From contig JAJYVJ010000022.1 of NCBI GenBank assembly GCA_021792045.1, positions 1-18,174 of the forward strand: DNA of 18,174 nt, in the 5' to 3' direction. Below are positions 12,829 through 18,174 of the stretch, in pieces. The DNA is from Thermoplasmata archaeon. GTDB taxonomy: Archaea > Thermoplasmatota > Thermoplasmata > Thermoplasmatales > Thermoplasmataceae. The stretch's first letter is position 1, and every line of letters begins with the position of its first letter. The position numbers and the translations under genes were made by a program. Under the pieces are notes generated by a model. It searched no databases. It saw nothing but the letters and a program-made list of their open reading frames with translations, and was not told the DNA's origin.

Positions 12829-14273
12829 AAAAAGTTTTAGTAGGTAATGAAGAATTTGAAGGAAAAACTGTGTCTAGAGAATTAAATCCGCATGATGGTA
12901 GCACTGTCGGTGAAGTATTTGATGCTGACCTTGAGCTCACTAAGCTTGCAGGAAAAAAATCTTTAGACTACTTCAGAAGCGTTAAAGGTGGAGGTTCAAG
13001 GGTGTATGAGAGGATCGATCTTCTCTACGATATAGCAAATGCTATTGAAAAAAATTCTGAACGGATTAGTTCTTTAACCACCAAGGAGAACGGAAGACCC
13101 ATTAAACTAACTCAAAATGATGTGAAAAGAACAGTTTCGATATTCAAATATACGGCAGAATACGGGAGAATAGCCATGGAAGGAATATTCCATGAACCTG
13201 ATGCATTTCCTGAGCCAAAGGAAAACTCTAAAAGGATTGTTGTAACTATAAAGGAACCTTTGGGAGGTATTCTTGCTATAACTCCTTTTAATGCACCTCT
13301 TGCACAGTTTGCATTCAAAGTTGCACCTGCAATACTGACAGGATGTCCCATTGTAGTAAAACCTTCTCCATTTACATCTATAAGTTCACTGCTACTTGGA
13401 AAAATAATACGCGACTCTGGTATTCCAGATGGTGCCCTTTCCGTTCTTTCAGGTGGCAAAGATGTAGTAAATAATACAATGGATCTAGATATAATCAGGT
13501 TGGTAACGTTTACTGGCTCCACAAAAATAGGGAAGGAAATAGCCTCAAGAGCGTCTTTTATGCTGAAAAAAGTTGTCTTAGAACTTGGTGGTTCTGATCC
13601 ATTATTGGTTTTGGAAGATGCAAATATTTCCTCTGCAGCACATGACGCAGTAGCCAGTCGTTTCTCAGCGGCTGGCCAAGCATGTAATACAACTAAACGG
13701 GTTTTCGTAGATAAAAAAGTGAAAGAAGAATTCGAAGAATTGTTATTGTTGGAAGTCAAGAAAATTAGAGTAGGTGATCCATTGGATAAAAATACCGACA
13801 TGGGACCATTGATATCTAGAGATGCAAGAATTAGCCTGTTAAATCTAGTTCGAGATTCTGCAAAAAATGGAGCGAAGTTGATATGTGGCGGGCAAGAAAT
13901 AAGTGGCAATGGAAATTACATGGAACCAACCATTATAACAGACAATTCTAAGTGGCTATTTGATTTAGATACTGAAATATTTGGACCAGTTTTACCTATA
14001 TACTCATTTTCTACCGATGACGAGGCCGTTGAAATGATAAATAGTTCAAGATATGGCCTCCAATCCTCAATATATACTGAAGATATCAGAAGGGGATACG
14101 AGTTATCACGCAGGATTCAGTCTGGTGCAGTCATTATTAACGAACCGGATCGCCTGAGGTGGGATTTCTATAGTTTTGGTGGTGTAAAGGAAAGTGGAAT
14201 TGGACGCGAAGGAGTTGTTGACGGAGTTAACAACTATCTAGAGAGAAAGGTTTTGAGTATGAGGGTGGGTTGA
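12819..14273 (+). CDS. Aldehyde dehydrogenase (NAD(P)-dependent)
   Basis: 484 residues, full length. It oxidises an aldehyde to an acid. Motifs in order: TPFNAPLA with oxyanion-hole Asn158, KPSP (Lys181), FTGSTKIGKE (231-240), ELGGSDPLL with general-base Glu255, AAGQACN with catalytic Cys289, EIFGPVLP near 395, and FGGVKESGIGREG near the C-terminus. The stretch IINEPDRLRWD before FGGVK resembles the lactaldehyde, glyceraldehyde and semialdehyde dehydrogenase group rather than the betaine-aldehyde type. Plausible substrates are a hydroxy-aldehyde or 2-oxo-semialdehyde formed after dehydration. A strong Shine-Dalgarno (AGGAGGT, 12804-12810) lies eight bases before ATG 12819, which overlaps the upstream stop by ten bases. 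Confidence 0.93.
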   Translation: MDVEKVLVGNEEFEGKTVSRELNPHDGSTVGEVFDADLELTKLAGKKSLDYFRSVKGGGSRVYERIDLLYDIANAIEKNSERISSLTTKENGRPIKLTQNDVKRTVSIFKYTAEYGRIAMEGIFHEPDAFPEPKENSKRIVVTIKEPLGGILAITPFNAPLAQFAFKVAPAILTGCPIVVKPSPFTSISSLLLGKIIRDSGIPDGALSVLSGGKDVVNNTMDLDIIRLVTFTGSTKIGKEIASRASFMLKKVVLELGGSDPLLVLEDANISSAAHDAVASRFSAAGQACNTTKRVFVDKKVKEEFEELLLLEVKKIRVGDPLDKNTDMGPLISRDARISLLNLVRDSAKNGAKLICGGQEISGNGNYMEPTIITDNSKWLFDLDTEIFGPVLPIYSFSTDDEAVEMINSSRYGLQSSIYTEDIRRGYELSRRIQSGAVIINEPDRLRWDFYSFGGVKESGIGREGVVDGVNNYLERKVLSMRVG

Positions 14274-14276
14274 AAT

Positions 14277-15611
14277 ATGGAAATATATGATAAGGACAAA
14301 TATAATAAATTTATAAAAATATTAATAGTTGCAATTGGACTTGGGGCATTTACAGATCTTTATGATACTGCGATTGTTGGAGGGGCGTCTAGTACACTTA
14401 TACCTGCGCTGCATCTAACTTCATCTCAATTTGGTCTCTTTGCTGCTTCCACATTTATCGGGGGTGCAGCTGGAGCCATTTCCTTCGGTCCTATATCTGA
14501 CTGGATTGGAAGGAAAAGAACGTTTTTAATTACACTTATAATTTTTGCAGTTGGGGAGTTAATGATTTCGATTGTAATGAATTACAATGAACTTCTCTTG
14601 CTCAGGCTTTTGGTTGGGTTCGGAATCGGTGCTGATTATCCGCCTGCTATAACAATGCTTTCTGAATATGTTGATAAAGATCGAAGAGGAAAACTTCTTG
14701 TCTTATTTTGGATAATATTTGGCGTAGGAGGAATAACTTCAGACTTGGTAGCATATGAATTGCTTCCATTCGGTGCTCTACAGTGGAGGTTGTTATTCAT
14801 TACGGGAGCAATTCCGCCAATAATTGGGGTATTCATAAGACGTAAGATTCCGGAATCTGCGAGATGGCTTGCCGAAAAAGGCAGAAAACAAGATGCAATG
14901 GACTCACTTTCTAATATGGGTATTAAGGATGATGTAGAAAGATATGTGATTAAGTCGGAACAGACATATTCAATAGCAAAACTGTTTAAACCCTATATAT
15001 TGGGTATAACGATACCTCTGTTCCTCATTACGTTTTTGTTGAATGTTCCTCTTTCAGGGTTTGCTGCTCTAACGCCATATATTCTTGCGGGATTGAGCAT
15101 TAAGCCAGGCTTCTCTCTTATATTTTCTGCATTTGCATTCTTCGGAGCCGAGACTCTCGGAGCTGTGATAGCATATCCATTATATGATCGAATAGGAAGA
15201 ATACCGATGCTTTTAATAGGTTCAGCAGTCACTGGTGTATGCATAATCTTGATGTCAGTATTTACCCATGCTTCAACAGCTTTCATTCTTCTTGCTCTTC
15301 TTGCGACAGCAGGAGTGTTTTCTTATTTCTATGTTCCTGTAATATATTCACTCGCAACAGAATTATATCCAACAAAGATCCGTGGGTCAGCCGAGGGTAT
15401 AAATATATTGTCTGTAAGACTGGCAGGGATTTTTGGTACGTTTGGTGGAACAATTATAATTTCTGCGTATCTAGTCAGTGGATTGCTTATAATATATGGA
15501 ATTCTTGCTTTGGTGGCCTTTGTAATCTCTCTCGTATGGCTCGGTAGGAAGGCGGAGACGGCCAAAACCGATCTAGAAACCATTGCAAATAGATTTGAGG
15601 GTGATAAATAA
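14277..15611 (+). CDS. MFS transporter (sugar or organic-acid type)
   Basis: 444 residues with about 12 hydrophobic membrane segments and a central polar loop. Signatures of sugar/acid:proton symporters are present: GPISDWIGRKR (71-81) between helices 2 and 3, RLLVGFGIGADYP (110-122) in helix 4, RRKIPESARWL (188-198) at the end of the N-terminal half, the repeated YDRIGR in the second half, and ELYPTKIRGSAEGI near helix 11. An acidic residue in helix 1 (FTDLYD, 25-30) could couple protons. It starts three bases after the aldehyde dehydrogenase stop, and its own stop overlaps the next start (TAATG). It probably imports the compound degraded by this operon. The substrate cannot be named from sequence. 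Confidence 0.92.
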   Translation: MEIYDKDKYNKFIKILIVAIGLGAFTDLYDTAIVGGASSTLIPALHLTSSQFGLFAASTFIGGAAGAISFGPISDWIGRKRTFLITLIIFAVGELMISIVMNYNELLLLRLLVGFGIGADYPPAITMLSEYVDKDRRGKLLVLFWIIFGVGGITSDLVAYELLPFGALQWRLLFITGAIPPIIGVFIRRKIPESARWLAEKGRKQDAMDSLSNMGIKDDVERYVIKSEQTYSIAKLFKPYILGITIPLFLITFLLNVPLSGFAALTPYILAGLSIKPGFSLIFSAFAFFGAETLGAVIAYPLYDRIGRIPMLLIGSAVTGVCIILMSVFTHASTAFILLALLATAGVFSYFYVPVIYSLATELYPTKIRGSAEGINILSVRLAGIFGTFGGTIIISAYLVSGLLIIYGILALVAFVISLVWLGRKAETAKTDLETIANRFEGDK

Positions 15612-16390
15612 TGGCACATTACGACGATCTCGAAGAGAAAGCTGTTTTAGTTAACGGAGGGACCAAAGGTATAGGGCTTGAGATCGTGTTAGAGTTCTTA
15701 AGGAACCGTTGTAAAGTTACATTTACTGGTAGGACTTTACCTGAAAATTTCCAGAAACTTAATGAAATACGACAAAAATATGGAGAGGAAAACGTATCTT
15801 ATTATGTCGTCGATTCATCTGATCATGACTCTGTCAAAATATTTATGGATTGCTTAAAGAAACGTGTAAACACTTTCAGTGTTCTGGTGAACAACGCTGC
15901 GCAAAATTTTTATTCTGAAATTACAGATCAAGACTATGGAATTGCAAGACAGTTAGTAAATACTAATTTTTTTGGGTATCTTAACTTCATCACCGAAATA
16001 ACACCTTTCATGTCAAAAAAAGGCTCAATTATTAACATGAGTTCAATCGTAGCTTATAGAGCTTTTAAAGGGAGAGGTATATATGCTGCGACAAAGTCAG
16101 CAATAGATTCTTTAACCAGATCAGCCGCATTGGAATTAAGTCAGAAAGGTATAAGAGTAAACTCGGTCTGCGCTGGCACTGTTTACACGGATATGGTGCG
16201 AAAAACTTTGGATCAATCTGGAGACCCGTTTGCTGAGAGTGCTAAGCTTATTTCAAGGATACCAATGGGAAGGTTTGGGACACCAACTGACATAGCGAAT
16301 GTTGTGAAATTTCTTGCATCTGATGATTCAGATTATATAACTGGGGCATCTATCTTTGTAGATGGAGGCGTAGGCGCGGGATTTATGTAA
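15611..16390 (+). CDS. Short-chain dehydrogenase/reductase
   Basis: 259 residues, classical SDR. It has the nucleotide-binding GGTKGIG (16-22), Arg41 after the second strand (TGR, favouring NADP), NNAA (94-97) in place of NNAG, catalytic Ser near 144-145 (INMSS), and YAATK with Tyr158 and Lys162. The C-terminal ITGASIFVDGGVGAG is typical of the 3-oxoacyl reductase / gluconate 5-dehydrogenase group. It is the last gene of the operon and is coupled to the transporter by TAATG. It probably interconverts a keto and hydroxy group of the pathway substrate, or recycles cofactor with the zinc dehydrogenase. The stop lies eight bases from the end of the convergent regulator gene. Confidence 0.93.
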   Translation: MAHYDDLEEKAVLVNGGTKGIGLEIVLEFLRNRCKVTFTGRTLPENFQKLNEIRQKYGEENVSYYVVDSSDHDSVKIFMDCLKKRVNTFSVLVNNAAQNFYSEITDQDYGIARQLVNTNFFGYLNFITEITPFMSKKGSIINMSSIVAYRAFKGRGIYAATKSAIDSLTRSAALELSQKGIRVNSVCAGTVYTDMVRKTLDQSGDPFAESAKLISRIPMGRFGTPTDIANVVKFLASDDSDYITGASIFVDGGVGAGFM

Positions 16391-16398
16391 TAATTGTC

Positions 16399-17364
16399 TC
16401 ATTTTTTGCGCGCAAAAGAATTTGCATGATCTTTCATTGCAAACTTCTTTAAATAGTTAAAAAATTCTTTAGTACTAATTTTGTTTTTTTCGTTGTTAAT
16501 TACTGCCTTCAGTTTTATTTTTACATTCGGTTCTAGTTTTAATATTTTTATTTTACTTCTGTTAGCAAAACGAGATGCTTGAATCTCCGAAACTATTCCT
16601 ATACCCAAACCTGTGCTTACGGCCTGCATCAACCCTGAAGCAGTTTCCATCTCAAGGTGAAAAGCACCGTTGGAAGTCTTCGATGTCCCGATCAATTTAT
16701 CCACAATTGCCTGGGTTGCCGACCCATCTTTTCTTCTGAGGATTTGTTCTTTCTGAAGTTCATTCAATGCAATTTTTTGGCGGACTGCAAGATGACTTGA
16801 CGCAGGAACGGCCACGCAGAGTGTTGTTTCATATATATCTATCGCAAGAAGCTTTTTCCATTCATAGGATAGATCTGGAAATGCAATTTCCCCGACTATT
16901 GCAATATCAATATACCCATTAAGCAATTTTGTAATGCAGTTCATAGCATGACCAGCTTCTACAAATATTTCTGTTTCTCTAAAATTTCTTTTAAAACCTC
17001 TTAAGGTTCTTGGTAGAACTTCGAGGATAGCAATTTCACCAGCGCAGATCTTTATATTATTTTCCTTATTTATAGTGTATTTATCTCTAATATAATGCAG
17101 GGATTCAATAAAATCATCGAGTTTTTGTAAATTAGTTAAAAGTAAATTGCCCGCATCAGTGAGGGATACTCCGTTCACTTTTCTGTTCAACAGACTTAAC
17201 CCGAGGTACTGTTCAATAGTATCTATTCTGTGCCTGACAGCTCCCTCAGACAACATCAGCCTCTTTGCAGTTTTCGAGAACGAACCGTATTTAGCGACCA
17301 TTTTGAACATTAAAAAATAATTTATCCCAATATTCAGCTCATCATTAGAAGAATCGTCTTTCAC
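16399..17364 (-). CDS. LysR-type transcriptional regulator
   Basis: 321 residues. The winged helix-turn-helix lies at about 15-75 (FKMVAKYGSFSKTAKRLMLS, then GAVRHRIDTIEQYLGLSLLN and LTDAG). The effector domain is at about 95-300, starting with IKICAGEIAILEVLPRTLRG and with GYIDIAIVGEI typical of the periplasmic-binding-like fold. LysR proteins bind DNA as tetramers and respond to a small pathway metabolite. The GTG at 17364 is chosen because the frame has no ATG before the helix-turn-helix. The TATA-like TTTATATAG on the minus strand (17383-17391) is about 23 bases upstream, fitting a leaderless start. It is convergent with the catabolic operon and its most likely regulator. LysR proteins are less common in archaea than in bacteria. 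Confidence 0.92.
   Translation of the reverse strand: MKDDSSNDELNIGINYFLMFKMVAKYGSFSKTAKRLMLSEGAVRHRIDTIEQYLGLSLLNRKVNGVSLTDAGNLLLTNLQKLDDFIESLHYIRDKYTINKENNIKICAGEIAILEVLPRTLRGFKRNFRETEIFVEAGHAMNCITKLLNGYIDIAIVGEIAFPDLSYEWKKLLAIDIYETTLCVAVPASSHLAVRQKIALNELQKEQILRRKDGSATQAIVDKLIGTSKTSNGAFHLEMETASGLMQAVSTGLGIGIVSEIQASRFANRSKIKILKLEPNVKIKLKAVINNEKNKISTKEFFNYLKKFAMKDHANSFARKK
16404..16417. terminator. Perfect palindrome with T-tracts between convergent genes
   Basis: TTTTGCGCGCAAAA is a perfect 14-bp palindrome preceded by two more T residues, giving T6 on the plus strand just after the SDR gene. It codes for the last residues of the LysR protein. A GC core flanked by T/A runs could stop transcription in both directions. 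This is from structure only. Confidence 0.3.
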
Positions 17365-17382
17365 AAAAAGCTTATAAAATCT

Positions 17383-17391
17383 CTATATAAA
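17383..17391 (-). promoter_or_regulatory. Candidate TATA box for the LysR gene
   Basis: TTTATATAG on the minus strand is about 23 bases before the GTG start, with no Shine-Dalgarno motif. The spacing fits a leaderless archaeal transcript. Confidence 0.45.
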
Positions 17392-17410
17392 AATGATCTT
17401 GTATTTTATG

Positions 17411-17431
17411 TGTTGAACAAATACTTAAGTA
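17411..17431. mobile_element. Candidate outer end of the IS3-like element
   Basis: TGTTGAACAAATACTTAAGTA starts with TG, as IS3/IS481-type ends do, lies just outside the last IS ORF, and contains the 10-bp palindrome TACTTAAGTA (17422-17431). The opposite end is outside the window or destroyed, so the inverted-repeat match cannot be tested here. Confidence 0.35.
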
Positions 17432-17616
17432 GCCTGTAGTTCAAGCTGCTTTTTCTCCTCTGATCCAGGAATTACTTCCCATTTTGATACTTTTGCACGC
17501 TTCTCTTCCAGATATGAAACAACCCTTCCCGTATCCTCCATGCGTATCATGAATATTCCTTTGTCATACCTTGATCTGCTCCACCAGAATTTGGAACACT
17601 TCTTCTCTCTAATCAT
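17425..17616 (-). CDS. 63-aa accessory ORF at the 3' end of the IS3-like element
   Basis: The ATG at 17616 overlaps the end of the integrase ORF by eight bases (ATGATTAG), implying coupled translation. The product is highly charged with several Trp residues (KFWWSRSRYDKG, KWEVIPGSEEKK) and has no recognised family. Its base composition matches the integrase gene. It may be an accessory protein of this insertion sequence, but could also be a passenger. Confidence 0.5.
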   Translation of the reverse strand: MIREKKCSKFWWSRSRYDKGIFMIRMEDTGRVVSYLEEKRAKVSKWEVIPGSEEKKQLELQAT

Positions 17617-17973
17617 CTAGTGTCACCTCAACTTCTTTCTTCTCGAATCTTTCCCTGAATGCCGGATCATCCAGGAACTTCCTCCTGAACTCCCTTGGAG
17701 GAAGATAATCAATGGATGAATGCGGCCTGCATTCATTGTAATCGGAGAATGCCTTCCCTATCTCTATGGAAGCATCATGGAAGCCCGTGAACTCGCTTGG
17801 CCATATGTAATCTGTCTTGATTGAGTTGTGGAACGATTCAATGTCTCCATTATCCTCCGGAGTATGCTTCTGTATGTACTCCAACCTTATTATAAGGAGT
17901 TTCATGGCATTCCTGAACTCATGGGATATGTACTGGGGGCCATTGTCTGTCCTTGTAATCGCCGGTTGATTTT
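17609..17973 (-). pseudogene. IS3/IS481-type integrase (OrfB-like), truncated by an IS21-type insertion
   Basis: About 120 genuine residues of the catalytic core and C-terminus. TRTDNGPQYIS carries the second catalytic Asp and PEDNGDIESFHNSIK the catalytic Glu, with exactly 35 residues between them (the D-35-E arrangement). The typical ending (YNECRPHSSIDYLPPREF) is intact. The first catalytic Asp and the N-terminal part are missing. The ORF runs on to 18118 only by reading through antisense IS21 sequence. The break lies between about 17954 and 17974, where the IS21-type end begins. The gene should be inactive unless supplied in trans. Confidence 0.85.
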
Positions 17974-18027
17974 TGTGCATTTTCGCCGGAATAAGAGTGA
18001 TCCAGATCGCCGGTTTAATTCTGATCC
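17954..18027 (+). repeat. Terminal repeats of the IS21-type element, 24-bp period
   Basis: CGCCGG occurs at 17960, 17984 and 18008, each exactly 24 bases apart. The fuller units are TGTGCATTTTCGCCGG (17974-17989) and TGATCCAGATCGCCGG (17998-18013), followed by TGATCCATTTCC (18022-18033). Multiple short repeats near the ends are the known transposase-binding sites of IS21-family elements. The 24-base period places them on the same face of the helix, roughly two turns apart. Confidence 0.75.
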
Positions 18028-18054
18028 ATTTCCTCATGTGGAAGAGGGTCTGAG

Positions 18055-18174
18055 TTGTACCGGCTGGAGGTGTGGAGAATGAGCAACAGGGAGATCGCAA
18101 GGGATCTTGGCATATCAAGGAACACAGTCAGTAAACTGCTGAGAACAACCAGACTGACGGATCACAGGAAAAGG
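18055..18174 (+). CDS. istA: istA transposase, N-terminal part (cut by window end)
   Basis: The frame is open from 18025. Candidate starts are TTG 18055 (LYRLEVWRMSNRE), GTG 18070 and ATG 18079. The helix-turn-helix MSNREIARDLGISRNTVSKL is typical of IstA. TTG 18055 gives the length of first helix seen in other IstA proteins, but no clear Shine-Dalgarno settles the start. The coding DNA from 18078 is near-identical to bases 31-127, while the residues before it differ completely from the left copy (MIRDMKDRG). Confidence 0.65.
   Translation, partial: MYRLEVWRMSNREIARDLGISRNTVSKLLRTTRLTDHRKR
18078..18174 (+). repeat. Right copy of the ~97-bp direct repeat
   Basis: Partner of 31-127, with one mismatch (C18084 versus A37). 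It has the same orientation. The repeat reaches the last base of the window, so it may continue. Confidence 0.9.

Larger units (their letters stand above)
17954..18174 (+). mobile_element. IS21-type element, left end and start of istA (runs off window)
   Basis: The element starts at TGTAATCGCCGG (17954) or at TGTGCATTTTCGCCGG (17974). It contains 24-bp-spaced terminal repeats (separate entry) followed by istA reading rightward. It has inserted into the IS3-like integrase gene. IS21 elements carry istA (DDE transposase) and istB (AAA+ helper). Only the first ~40 codons of istA are inside the window. Confidence 0.75.

Noticed and set aside
13112..13909. 265-codon minus-strand ORF inside the aldehyde dehydrogenase gene
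   Set aside because: It is fully antisense to a gene with every expected ALDH motif, has Ser/Pro-rich low-complexity translation and resembles no family.
1..18174. CRISPR array or rRNA/tRNA genes
   Set aside because: Reading through, I found no regularly spaced repeat-spacer series and no recognisable structural RNA. The only regular short repeat is the three-unit IS21 end.

Overview
The window looks archaeal and most like a Thermoplasmatales-type acidophile. This rests on heavy AGG/AGA/ATA codon use, several genes with a TATA-like box about 23-27 bases before the start codon and no leader, and a mix of leaderless genes with Shine-Dalgarno-led ones. No rRNA, tRNA or marker gene is present, so the lineage is an inference.

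Layout. (1) 1-615 is a chimeric ORF: an IS21-type IstA N-terminus runs in frame into the tail of a PD-(D/E)XK nuclease-like protein, followed by tiny ORFs. (2) 749-1695 is a two-gene operon of a possible PUA-fold (base-reader-like) protein and a compact PD-(D/E)XK nuclease, a candidate modification-dependent restriction pair. (3) 1796-8082 on the minus strand is a complete Type I restriction-modification operon, hsdM-hsdS-hsdR. (4) 8083-9352 is a decayed accessory stretch holding a 53-aa AbrB-type DNA-binding protein, broken coding remnants and the C-terminal half of an IS4-type transposase. (5) 9368-16390 is a lower-GC catabolic cluster: an MBL-fold hydrolase, divergent from a tightly overlapped six-gene operon of zinc dehydrogenase, SAF-domain subunit, UxaA-like dehydratase large subunit, aldehyde dehydrogenase, MFS transporter and SDR. 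A LysR-type regulator lies convergent to its end. (6) 17411-18174 is an IS3-like element, with its integrase gene cut by an IS21-type element whose istA start runs off the window.

How the genes fit together. Regions 1-3 form a small defence island. Region 5 reads as uptake (MFS) of a hydroxylated compound, oxidation (zinc dehydrogenase, SDR), possible lactone hydrolysis (MBL), dehydration (UxaA-like pair) and aldehyde oxidation, probably under LysR control. The substrate cannot be fixed from sequence. The UxaA-like pair lacks cysteines and a histidine that are characteristic of the family, so it may do different chemistry. The first and last ~97 bases are a near-identical direct repeat of istA, so the ~18 kb between them lies between same-orientation copies of one transposon gene.
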